From a bacterium (GTDB taxonomy: Bacteria; JAMCPX01): DNA of 6,983 bases. Made by a program: the position numbers and the translations under genes. A model generated the notes under the pieces. The model was not told the DNA's origin, did not search any database, and saw nothing but the letters and a program-made list of their open reading frames with translations. The DNA lies in the NCBI GenBank assembly GCA_021800575.1, contig JAJYYW010000073.1:1-6983 (forward strand), read 5' to 3'. This document shows positions 1-6,983 of this stretch, piece after piece. How positions within the stretch are numbered: the first letter of the stretch is position 1; every line of letters starts with the position of its first letter.

Positions 1-1717
<1,717 letters not shown>

Positions 1718-1721
<4 letters not shown>

Positions 1722-2314
1722 TCCTGCCTCCTTGAATTATTCAGTCGTATGATACCGTTCCTCAGCAATAGGGTAAGATTCCTCATAAACAGGAATCTGT
1801 CAATGCTGCTCAACATGTGCAATTCATCGATGCTCGAATTGCCGTCTATCAGGGAAATAATATACGCGGACTCTTTGGTTAAATTGATCCGCATAATCTC
1901 TTCCATATTCTTTTTCAATTGTACGACAGCACCGGTATCGCCGAGCTCGCTCAAGTAATCCTTCAACAACAATCCTTTCGTTGTATCAAGGAATTTTTGT
2001 GCCTTCTCCTCATCGGGATTGTCCTGGAGAATCATCTGGAGCAGTTCGTAGGCGGAATCGAGCTGGTTCTTGCCGATGAGCCGAATCGCCTCGTCGAGCA
2101 ATCCTTTCGCGATCACCTTCTTGTCTTCGAACGGCACCTCTTCTTCTATGGAACGGATATAGTCGATGGCGAGTTCGTTGTCGGGATCCAGTTCAAGGAC
2201 CTTCTTCCACATCTGTTGTGCGGCGACAAAATCACCCTGGGCAAAGCTGTCGAGACCGGATTCGAATATGTGCAGGATGGTGTCGTTTTTCAGAATCTCT
2301 TCGGGCGTACTCAT
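1718..2314 (-). CDS. TPR protein with C-terminal winged-helix-like domain, third gene of the Hsp70/J-protein module
   Basis: This protein has 198 residues, no signal peptide and no membrane segment, so it is probably cytoplasmic. Residues 13-46 form a clear TPR-like hairpin ([20 protein letters not shown], then a LDPDNELA turn), and a second likely repeat spans about 68-101 ([20 protein letters not shown]). Residues 145-191 form a compact helical domain starting [17 protein letters not shown]. That domain aligns without gaps to residues 21-67 of the J-domain protein encoded two genes upstream (13 identities in 47, many conservative changes). Such segments in deltaproteobacterial proteins resemble the small winged-helix domain seen with DUF4388/PatA-like proteins; I assign this from memory. 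Its ATG overlaps the Hsp70 stop (ATGA) and its own stop overlaps the argG start (GTGA). A role as client adaptor or co-chaperone for the neighbouring Hsp70 is inferred from context. No specific function is known to me. Confidence 0.85.
1727..1733 (-). promoter_or_regulatory. Strong ribosome binding site fixing the GTG start of argG
   Basis: The minus strand reads AAGGAGG here, followed by 5 nt and then GTG at 1721. It lies inside the last codons of the upstream TPR gene. It is a near-ideal match to the anti-Shine-Dalgarno sequence, which favours the GTG start over any downstream ATG. This is probably the strongest ribosome binding site of the 4955-to-1 gene run, so ArgG may be made in excess of the chaperone proteins encoded upstream. 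Confidence 0.8.
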
Positions 2315-3891
2315 TCTTCGTCTTTCAAATCAATTTCGTACAGGTGTGCTTCGTCGGACATCGTTTTGATCTCATCCTCAGTCAGCTTGCTGCTCGACAT
2401 GATCTCGATCTTGTTTTCGAGGCCCGTGTCCAGATCGACGGCGGACACATTCACGATGCCGTTATTGTCAATATCAAAGCTCACGTCAATCCTCGGATCG
2501 CCTTTCTTGGTGACGCGTATTCCGGACAGGATGAACTCCCCGAGCAGTTCGTTTTCTTCGGCCTGCTGGTTTTCCCCCTGAAACACCCGTATCCGCACCG
2601 CCGTCTGGTTATCGTAGGACGTGGTAAAGGTATGACTCTTCTTGACCGGGATGGTTGTATTCTTCTCGATGATCCGGGCAAATTCCCCGCCGTGTGTTTC
2701 GATACCCAGCGACAGCGGCGTTACATCGAGGAGCAGCATGTCGGTCGACCCTTCCGAGAGCGCTGTGCCGTCGATTGCCGCTCCGATAGCAACGACCTCA
2801 TCCGGATTGACGCCCTTGTGGGATGCCTTTCCGAAAAACTTTTTCACCTTTTCGACCAGCAGGGGCATGCGGGTTTGTCCTCCGACAAGGATGATCTCGT
2901 TGATATCGGTCGATTTCAGACTGGCATTTTTGAGTGCCGTCTGCACGATGTCGATCGTTTTGCTGACCAGGTCCTCGGACAATTGCTCGAGTTCGTTGCG
3001 CGTGATTCTGCGGGTATAGTGGCGCGGGCCGGTCTTGTCATACGCAATGAACGGAAGGTTCACCATGGACTCCATGGCACCGGAAAGCTCGATCTTCGTT
3101 TTCTCGCCGGCTTCCTTCAAGCGCTGCAGCGCCATCCTGTCCGACGAAAGGTCCACTCCGATGGTCTCTTTTATTTCCTTGATAAAGAGCTGGATAAGCC
3201 TGTTGTCGATATCTTCACCGCCCAGGTAGGTGTCCCCTGCCGTGGAAACGACTTCGAACACACCTTTGTGGATCTCGAGGATCGAGACGTCGAACGTGCC
3301 TCCGCCAAAATCGTACACCAGGACCTTTTCATCGTCGACACGCCGGTTCAGACCGTAGGCGATAGCCGCTGCAGTCGGTTCGTTGATGATGCGCATAACA
3401 TCAAGCCCGGCTATCTTGCCCGCATCCTTGGTCGCCTGTCTCTGATTGTCGTTAAAATATGCAGGCACGGTGATGACCGCCTCTTTGACTTCCTCGGAAA
3501 GGTACTCCTCGGCCACTTTTTTCATCTCGATGAGAATCATGGCGGAGATTTCCGGGATACTGTAATCTTTGCCGCTGATGGTGATCCGGACATCTTCATT
3601 TGGCCCCCTGGTCAGTTTGTACGCCATATTTTTGGCGGCGGTTTCCACTTCAGGGGAATCGAATCTCCTGCCGATGAGCCTCTTGAATGCAAACACCGTG
3701 TTGTCCGGATTAATAACGGCCTGGCGCTTTGCCAGGTTGCCAACGAGTTTCTTATTGTCCTTTGTTATCGCAAAATACGACGGCGTTATCCGGTAACCAG
3801 CCTTGTTGGGAATCACGACAGGCTGTTTGTTTGCCATGACGGCAACGCAAGAATTGGTCGTGCCCAGGTCTATTCCAATGACTTTACCCAT
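2311..3891 (-). CDS. Hsp70/DnaK-family chaperone lacking the C-terminal helical lid
   Basis: This is an ATP-dependent Hsp70 of 526 residues, compared with about 610-640 for housekeeping DnaK. The nucleotide-binding domain is intact: IGIDLGTTNS near the N-terminus, the catalytic lysine in FKRLIGRR at position 70, GGGTFD with threonine at 199, and VILVGGQTR-like ILVGGQTRMP. Arg167 in RIINEPTAAA and the linker LLLDVTPLSLGIE, both needed for J-protein coupling in E. coli DnaK, are kept. The beta substrate-binding domain follows, but the protein stops about 25 residues after it (SSKLTEDEIKTM then KDEE), so lid helices and the flexible tail are absent. The two residues corresponding to E. coli arch residues Met404 and Ala429 are His400 and Ser425. 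I chose ATG 3891: it has AGAGGA 6 nt upstream and puts Lys70 and Thr199 at their E. coli positions. The TTG at 3897 directly abuts the ribosome binding site. The end overlaps the next gene (ATGA). No grpE is in view. A specialised paralogue is inferred. Confidence 0.95.
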   Translation of the reverse strand: MGKVIGIDLGTTNSCVAVMANKQPVVIPNKAGYRITPSYFAITKDNKKLVGNLAKRQAVINPDNTVFAFKRLIGRRFDSPEVETAAKNMAYKLTRGPNEDVRITISGKDYSIPEISAMILIEMKKVAEEYLSEEVKEAVITVPAYFNDNQRQATKDAGKIAGLDVMRIINEPTAAAIAYGLNRRVDDEKVLVYDFGGGTFDVSILEIHKGVFEVVSTAGDTYLGGEDIDNRLIQLFIKEIKETIGVDLSSDRMALQRLKEAGEKTKIELSGAMESMVNLPFIAYDKTGPRHYTRRITRNELEQLSEDLVSKTIDIVQTALKNASLKSTDINEIILVGGQTRMPLLVEKVKKFFGKASHKGVNPDEVVAIGAAIDGTALSEGSTDMLLLDVTPLSLGIETHGGEFARIIEKNTTIPVKKSHTFTTSYDNQTAVRIRVFQGENQQAEENELLGEFILSGIRVTKKGDPRIDVSFDIDNNGIVNVSAVDLDTGLENKIEIMSSSKLTEDEIKTMSDEAHLYEIDLKDEE

Positions 3892-3893
3892 AA

Positions 3894-4955
3894 TCAATCC
3901 TCTATTAAAGATTTTATTTCCTGAATCATCATATCGGCATGCGTATCAGCCGGTGCTATACCCTTGATAGTCTCATACACCTTTAATGCGTTCCTGTATA
4001 GCTTAAATTTCATATAGATACTTCCGAGCATCTCGTACGCCTTGATATTGTTCGTATCATACTCGATAGCCATCTGGGTATAATCCCGCGCACTCAGCAG
4101 GTCATTATGTCTCAGATAATAATCGGCCATGAGCAGCGGTATCCGAGCGTCCCTGATGTCCTTGAGGGAATCGAGTTCCCGCAATCCCTGTTCCAGTTTA
4201 TTGTTGTCGAGGGTCTCTTTCATCCTGGTGATCTTTTGATCGAGTTCAGTACCCGGGGCTTCCGGTTTTTCCAATTTCACCGTCCGATCCGGGGGCTGCG
4301 ATTGCACCGCTTCTGCAGAAGGGGGCGTCTCCAGCCGGACGGTTGCCTCGGTATCCGGCGCTTTCCTGGTACTCACCCGCCGCTCGTCGGTCCGGGGGGA
4401 TACGGGAGGACGCGCTGCTGCTGGTCGTGCACTTGTCAGTGCCGCATCGTACCATTTTTTCTTCTGCGGATCATAGAGAACTTCATACGCCTCTGACAGC
4501 TTCTTGAAAATCATGCTGAGTTTGTCCTTGTACGGCCCTATGTTTTTCTTGAAATACCGGTCTGGATGGTACAATTTTGATAGTTCGAAGAATTTTTTCT
4601 TGACATCCTCCGGCTTGACCGTAAAGGGAACGGAAAGAATCTGGTAAAAGGTACCGTTCGTTACCGTTTCAAACATTTTCTCAATCGCATTCTCTTCATC
4701 CTCACTCAGATCGAAGCCCGTCTTGCTGCGCCCGTTTTCCGGTTCCAACCCGTCGATCACAAAGACCCTTTTTTCCCACAGGGTCCTGATCACGTCGAGC
4801 GCCTGATCGTACGGCAATCCGCTCAGCGATGCGATATCATCGACAGAACTCACCCCGTCTATTCTCGACAGCAGGTACCCTTCGATGGGGGTCAGCTGCA
4901 AATTGTTATAGGATATCGTAGAATTTGGTTTTGGCACAGCCTTTACAAAATCCAT
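3894..4955 (-). CDS. J-domain co-chaperone with N-terminal winged-helix-like domain and C-terminal TPRs
   Basis: This 353-residue protein is a class C (type III) J protein: it has a J domain but no Gly/Phe region, zinc finger or DnaJ C-terminal domains. Residues 21-67 (LTPIEGYLLSRIDGVSS onward) form a small helical domain that matches the C-terminus of the TPR protein encoded two genes downstream. The J domain spans about 102-171 (FYQILSVP, helix II, HPD at 130-132, then LSEAYEVLYDPQ). The HPD tripeptide is what stimulates Hsp70 ATPase activity. A Pro/Ala/Arg-rich, probably disordered linker (about 172-238) carries two TVxLE motifs. Residues 240-345 are helical and include at least one good TPR (about 305-338). 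The adjacent lidless Hsp70 is the obvious partner. An in-frame stop lies two codons before the ATG and I see no good ribosome binding site, so initiation may be weak. No signal peptide or membrane helix is seen. Confidence 0.9.
   Translation of the reverse strand: MDFVKAVPKPNSTISYNNLQLTPIEGYLLSRIDGVSSVDDIASLSGLPYDQALDVIRTLWEKRVFVIDGLEPENGRSKTGFDLSEDEENAIEKMFETVTNGTFYQILSVPFTVKPEDVKKKFFELSKLYHPDRYFKKNIGPYKDKLSMIFKKLSEAYEVLYDPQKKKWYDAALTSARPAAARPPVSPRTDERRVSTRKAPDTEATVRLETPPSAEAVQSQPPDRTVKLEKPEAPGTELDQKITRMKETLDNNKLEQGLRELDSLKDIRDARIPLLMADYYLRHNDLLSARDYTQMAIEYDTNNIKAYEMLGSIYMKFKLYRNALKVYETIKGIAPADTHADMMIQEIKSLIED
3898..3903 (-). promoter_or_regulatory. Ribosome binding site deciding the Hsp70 start
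   Basis: AGAGGA on the minus strand lies 6 nt before ATG 3891. The alternative TTG at 3897 would follow it with no spacing, which is not workable. It lies within the last codons of the J-protein gene, whose stop is at 3896-3894, leaving a 2-nt gap between the genes. Confidence 0.65.
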
Positions 4956-5005
4956 ACGCTACTATCTACACCCGCCTTCTCAATCATTGTTCACCGGTCT
5001 GCAGT

Positions 5006-5236
5006 CTATCCTATAATCTCCAGGTTATACCGCTTCCCTCTTTTACCGCTTGCGGCAAGGAGTATCGTCCGGATGGCCTTGGCATGGTTCCCCTCCTTGC
5101 CCACCATCTTTCCCACATCGTTTTTGGCGACCTTGAGCTCGAGTACAACGGTATGCTCCCCCTCGATCTCCGTCACACTGACCTCGTCCGGACTGTCCAC
5201 CATGGCCCTGGCGATCTTTTCGATCAGTTCCTTCAT
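5006..5236 (-). CDS. khpA: KhpA, small KH-domain RNA-binding protein
   Basis: This 76-residue protein is the size of the KhpA family (formerly UPF0109), single KH-domain proteins that bind RNA in the cytoplasm. In Gram-positive bacteria KhpA partners with KhpB/EloR and influences cell elongation; its role in other phyla is poorly known. Residues 1-35 carry the typical opening (KELIEKIARAMVDSPDEVSV), and GKEG at 46-49 is the GxxG loop that contacts RNA, followed by HAKAIRTIL. The start has an ideal AAGGAGG 5 nt upstream, and the gene begins 1 nt after the preceding DUF507 gene. The family is often found in an rpsP-khpA-rimM-trmD-rplS operon; none of those genes is adjacent here. A 50-nt gap without an obvious terminator or promoter separates it from the J-protein gene. 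Confidence 0.93.
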   Translation of the reverse strand: MKELIEKIARAMVDSPDEVSVTEIEGEHTVVLELKVAKNDVGKMVGKEGNHAKAIRTILLAASGKRGKRYNLEIIG

Positions 5237-5237
5237 A

Positions 5238-5537
5238 CTACCCTCCTTGTTTTTTTATGGTTCCGGGTTTCTGCAGTTTGAGCAGCTCTTCCCTGTATTT
5301 CGCATACAGGATCTTCCACTCTTCGCTTCCCTCGGGTACCCGTCTGGACAGGGATTCTATTTTCCCCCGTACTTGTTCGTCGACAGATTCGTTGAACCGT
5401 TCGAACTCCATAAATCCGTTCTTCAGAAGCGCGAGTATTTCTCCCCGCCGCGTCGGATCCACAAGGCGTTTAGTTATGAGGCTGCTCAGTATCTTATGTG
5501 ACAGATTACTGATTCGTTCATCGCTTAAGCGGCTCAT
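5238..5537 (-). CDS. DUF507 family protein (second of a tandem pair)
   Basis: This 99-residue, charged, apparently all-helical protein has no signal peptide or membrane segment. It opens with RLSDERISNLSHKIL and ends with a helix around WKILYAKYREELLKL. It lines up with the product of the gene just upstream at the start (RLS, DE, I, LS, K, LV) and in the C-terminal helix, so the two are diverged paralogues. This pattern fits DUF507, a family of unknown function that I know from Deltaproteobacteria, Nitrospirota and Aquificota, often as adjacent pairs. The start overlaps the previous stop (ATGA), and a GGAGAGGA site lies about 10 nt upstream. The Gly/Lys-rich end (TIKKQGG) is not shared with its paralogue. 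A heterodimer of the pair is possible but is only inferred. Function is unknown. Confidence 0.85.
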   Translation of the reverse strand: MSRLSDERISNLSHKILSSLITKRLVDPTRRGEILALLKNGFMEFERFNESVDEQVRGKIESLSRRVPEGSEEWKILYAKYREELLKLQKPGTIKKQGG

Positions 5538-5815
5538 AGGATGAGTTTCCTCTCCTTGATAAGCTGCTGCTTGATCATAGCAAACAGTTTATTGTAATCG
5601 ACCTTCCCGGACTTGAGATCCTCATCATAGCGTTCCATAATATCTTTCACTTCTTCGTTCAGTTTGTCTTCCAGCTGCATATCTTCGGATATGATCGTGT
5701 ACATGTCGAGGCGTACCTCCTCGATATTGACCGGTTGGTGCACCAGGTTCTTATCCACGATCAGCTTGGACAGGTAATCGCTCAACCCTTTGATCTCGTC
5801 ATTGCTCAGCCGCAT
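5534..5815 (-). CDS. DUF507 family protein (first of a tandem pair)
   Basis: This protein of 93 residues is acidic and helical, without export signals. It begins MRLSNDEIKGLSDYLSKLIV, the signature opening I associate with DUF507, and ends with the helix YNKLFAMIKQQLIKERK. Its middle section (IEEVRLDMYTIISEDMQLED) is predicted helical with many Asp/Glu residues. The ATG at 5815 has a purine-rich GAAGGAG site 9 nt upstream. The stop overlaps the start of the second DUF507 gene, so the two are probably made together and in similar amounts. It lies 84 nt after the Fur-family gene. No biochemical function is known to me for the family. Confidence 0.85.
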   Translation of the reverse strand: MRLSNDEIKGLSDYLSKLIVDKNLVHQPVNIEEVRLDMYTIISEDMQLEDKLNEEVKDIMERYDEDLKSGKVDYNKLFAMIKQQLIKERKLIL

Positions 5816-5875
5816 CTATACCTTCTCCTTCATCCGGGAATGGCCCGCCGGTCAATCCCTCCCGCCGTGCGCACC

Positions 5876-5900
5876 ACAGGAAACAAGATACGTCCCCTGT
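5876..5900 (-). repeat. Hairpin abutting the fur stop codon, possible short dispersed palindrome (REP-like)
   Basis: In the minus-strand transcript the arms ACAGGGGA and TTTCCTGT pair over 8 positions (two G-U pairs) around a 9-nt loop. The left arm begins within the fur stop codon. No run of U follows, so it is not a classic intrinsic terminator. An 8-bp perfect palindrome GTGCGCAC (5867-5874) lies directly beyond it. The loop wording resembles dispersed short palindromes I recall from deltaproteobacterial genomes, but that is an impression and not a match. The rest of the 84-bp gap holds only the ribosome binding site of the DUF507 gene. Confidence 0.45.
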
Positions 5901-6358
5901 TAATGCTGTTTCTTCTTGGTGTTCCTGCATTGTCTGCAGATACCGAATATTTCCAGCCGGTGAAAAACCGGCTTGAAGCGTGTATCCCGGGACGCCTTGT
6001 CTTTTAACCGTTCTATTGCAGGGTCCTTGAATTCGGTTACCGACCCGCACTGTATGCAGATAAGGTGATCATGCTGAACCGCCGGCTCATCGTTAATTTC
6101 ATACCGGGTGAAACCGTCCTTGAAATCCACCTCGCGTGCAAAGCCGTAGTGAACGAGGAGCTTGAGTGTCCGGTACACGGTAACAAAACCTATACCCGCA
6201 TCGATCTTCTTGACTATAGCATAGAGTTCATCCGCATTCAGATGTTTCCTACTTGCTACAAAAGCAGTGATAATGAAATTTCTCTTCGAGCTGTTTCTTA
6301 ATCCGTTTTTAGCGAGTTCAGAAATGATTTTTTTCTTAAAAATCAGCTTCCTATTCAT
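5900..6358 (-). CDS. Fur-family metal-dependent transcriptional regulator
   Basis: This 152-residue protein has the length and layout of Fur-family repressors. An N-terminal winged helix (about 10-88) contains the recognition-helix block VTVYRTLKLLVHYGFAREV (59-77). A C-terminal dimerisation domain carries the metal sites: HDH at 96-98, a first CxxC at 101-104 (CIQC), His133, and a second CxxC at 141-144 (CRQC). The two CxxC pairs form the structural zinc site of most Fur, Zur and PerR proteins. The sequence alone does not say whether it senses iron, zinc or peroxide. The basic N-terminus (NRKLIFKKK) and C-terminus (NTKKKQH) are slightly extended. The ATG at 6358 has no ribosome binding site but lies immediately downstream of a promoter-like sequence, so leaderless translation is plausible. 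It probably heads the transcript that includes the DUF507 pair and khpA. Confidence 0.95.
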   Translation of the reverse strand: MNRKLIFKKKIISELAKNGLRNSSKRNFIITAFVASRKHLNADELYAIVKKIDAGIGFVTVYRTLKLLVHYGFAREVDFKDGFTRYEINDEPAVQHDHLICIQCGSVTEFKDPAIERLKDKASRDTRFKPVFHRLEIFGICRQCRNTKKKQH

Positions 6359-6365
6359 GGTTTTG

Positions 6366-6393
6366 TATTTACCAGAACTACGCGATATGTCAA
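6366..6393 (-). promoter_or_regulatory. Putative sigma70-type promoter of the fur-family gene, possibly giving a leaderless mRNA
   Basis: The minus strand shows a perfect TTGACA (6393-6388), a 16-nt spacer, and TAAATA (6371-6366) preceded by TGG, an extended -10 element. The expected transcription start falls within about 2 nt of the ATG at 6358. No Shine-Dalgarno sequence exists between them. The -10 matches the consensus at only 3 of 6 positions, so the call depends on the -35 and the TGn extension. Confidence 0.5.
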
Positions 6394-6467
6394 CTTTGTT
6401 CGTCGTGTCGCGGCTGTGCTTTTTGAAGACACGCCGAGTCTGCGGTACGGCGATCCGGTCCGCCGGT

Positions 6468-6485
6468 AATAACGGTACCGTTATT
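6468..6485. promoter_or_regulatory. Perfect 18-bp palindrome, candidate operator
   Basis: AATAACGGTACCGTTATT is its own reverse complement over all 18 bases, with no spacer. It is flanked on both sides by the 7-mer CCGCCGG (6460-6466 and 6486-6492), a direct repeat. It lies 110 bp before the fur-family start in the 270-bp gap after ilvC. No U-run follows on either strand, so a protein-binding site for a dimeric regulator is more likely than a terminator. It is not a Fur box, because it lacks GATAAT-type hexamers. A weak TTGATA/TTTATT pair (6537-6511, 15-nt spacer) lies just upstream on the minus strand. Confidence 0.5.
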
Positions 6486-6546
6486 CCGCCGGGTGCTGAC
6501 GGACAGCGCCAATAAACGCCGCCTGCGCCGGTATCAAGGGAAGAAG

Positions 6547-6570
6547 GAGGGCTGCCCGATCTACGCCCTC
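6547..6570 (-). terminator. Weak candidate terminator after ilvC
   Basis: On the minus strand GAGGGC and GCCCTC form a perfect 6-bp stem around a 12-nt loop, followed by the pyrimidine-rich CTTCTTCCCTT. It lies about 60 nt after the ilvC stop, where a terminator would be expected. The large loop and the C-interrupted tract make it a poor intrinsic terminator. Confidence 0.25.
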
Positions 6571-6628
6571 GGAAAATCCGCCGTGAGCGACGATCGAACT
6601 TACCTCCCTCAGTCCTACCTGCGTGAGA

Positions 6629-6983
6629 TTAATTTTTGCTCTTATCGACGAGCTTCTCTTTTTTCAACCACGGCATCATCTCTCGCAGCTTCTGTCCTGT
6701 TTTTTCCGCAAGGTGTTCCTCACCTTTGCGCGTCAGGGCATTGAAAACAGGCCTGTTCGCCTTGTTCTCGAGGATCCATTCCTTGGCAAAGCTGCCGTCC
6801 TGGATCTCCCTGAGGATCGATTTCATCTCGCATTTGACTGCGTCCGATATGACCCTCGGCCCGCGGGTCAGATCGCCGAACTGCGCCGTGTTGCTCACCG
6901 AGTACCTCATGTTCGACATGCCTCCTTCGTAGATGAGATCAACGATGAGTTTCATCTCATGGATACATTCGAAATAGGCCATC
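6629..6983 (-). CDS. ilvC: Ketol-acid reductoisomerase, C-terminal part (cut by window edge)
   Basis: IlvC converts acetolactate or acetohydroxybutyrate to the dihydroxy acid using NADPH and Mg2+, the second common step of valine, leucine and isoleucine synthesis. About 117 C-terminal residues are visible, roughly the last third of a class I enzyme of about 330-340 residues. The block [19 protein letters not shown] contains the two metal-binding glutamates (the Glu of FEC and of HE). [18 protein letters not shown] contains the substrate-contacting serine and the conserved GPR turn. The C-terminus is short and lysine-rich. The ATG at 6982 is an internal methionine of the family, not the start; the gene continues beyond the window. 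ilvN/ilvB would be typical upstream partners but are out of view. The TAA stop is followed by 270 bp before the fur-family gene, so it is probably a separate transcript. Confidence 0.97.
   Translation of the reverse strand, partial: MAYFECIHEMKLIVDLIYEGGMSNMRYSVSNTAQFGDLTRGPRVISDAVKCEMKSILREIQDGSFAKEWILENKANRPVFNALTRKGEEHLAEKTGQKLREMMPWLKKEKLVDKSKN

Noticed and set aside
3892..3897. TTG at 3897 as the Hsp70 start
   Set aside because: It directly abuts the AGAGGA ribosome binding site. ATG 3891 has proper spacing and gives E. coli-like numbering of Lys70, Arg167 and Thr199.
2218..3924. A 568-codon open frame on the plus strand opposite the Hsp70 gene
   Set aside because: Long antisense frames opposite dnaK genes are a well-known result of their codon use. 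The translation is rich in His, Arg, Asp and Phe with no recognisable motif, and the opposite strand encodes a clear Hsp70.
4956..5005. A promoter for the chaperone module in the 50-nt gap after khpA
   Set aside because: The only TTGA-like hexamer (TTGAGA) has no -10 element at workable spacing. A separate promoter further upstream inside khpA cannot be excluded.
6359..6373. A PerR/Fur-type inverted repeat (GGT...ACC) just before the fur start
   Set aside because: Only three bases per arm match in the 15-bp window, and the inner bases are not complementary in the way of a Fur or Per box.
6432..6452. CGCCG/CGGCG hairpin between the palindrome and the fur promoter
   Set aside because: A 5-bp stem with an 11-nt loop in GC-rich DNA is expected by chance, and no U-run follows.
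6589..6599. GTTCGATCGTC on the minus strand as a tRNA T-arm
   Set aside because: No matching T-stem, anticodon arm, D-arm or acceptor stem can be built around it.
6493..6744. An 83-codon plus-strand open frame overlapping the end of ilvC
   Set aside because: More than half lies antisense to conserved ilvC sequence. It has no recognisable features and no convincing ribosome binding site.

Overview
This window of about 7 kb is densely packed bacterial DNA of moderate GC. Every gene I can support lies on the minus strand, so the gene order below runs from high to low coordinates. The gene content fits a Gram-negative, free-living bacterium of the Deltaproteobacteria (Desulfobacterota/Myxococcota) or Nitrospirota type: tandem DUF507 genes, a J-domain/TPR protein with a small PatA-like accessory domain, branched-chain and arginine biosynthesis, and MreB. 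This placement is inferred from gene families and not proven. I see no insertion sequences, CRISPR arrays, phage genes, rRNA or tRNA.

Layout: the window opens at 6983 with the C-terminal part of ketol-acid reductoisomerase (ilvC). A 270-bp intergenic region follows. It holds a weak candidate terminator, a perfect 18-bp palindrome, and a promoter placed so close to the next start codon that the transcript may be leaderless. Next come a Fur-family metalloregulator, an 84-bp gap beginning with a hairpin directly at the fur stop codon, two overlapping DUF507 genes, and khpA (a small KH-domain RNA-binding protein) away from its more usual ribosomal-protein/trmD context.

The centre of the window (1718-4955) is a tightly coupled three-gene chaperone module: a J-domain protein with an N-terminal winged-helix-like domain and C-terminal TPRs, an Hsp70 that ends just after the substrate-binding beta domain (no helical lid), and a TPR protein whose C-terminus carries a second copy of the winged-helix-like domain found in the J protein. 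The Hsp70 keeps the ATPase and J-coupling residues, but two residues that arch over the peptide in E. coli DnaK are replaced. It therefore looks like a specialised Hsp70 system and not the housekeeping DnaK. This is the best candidate here for an undescribed system.

The module runs without a break into argG (argininosuccinate synthase, GTG start overlapping the TPR gene) and then mreB (actin-like cell-shape protein, cut by the window edge). Junctions of -4 to +8 nt from the J gene to mreB suggest one transcript that links a chaperone module, arginine biosynthesis and the cytoskeleton. Whether this link is functional or just operon economy cannot be decided from the sequence.
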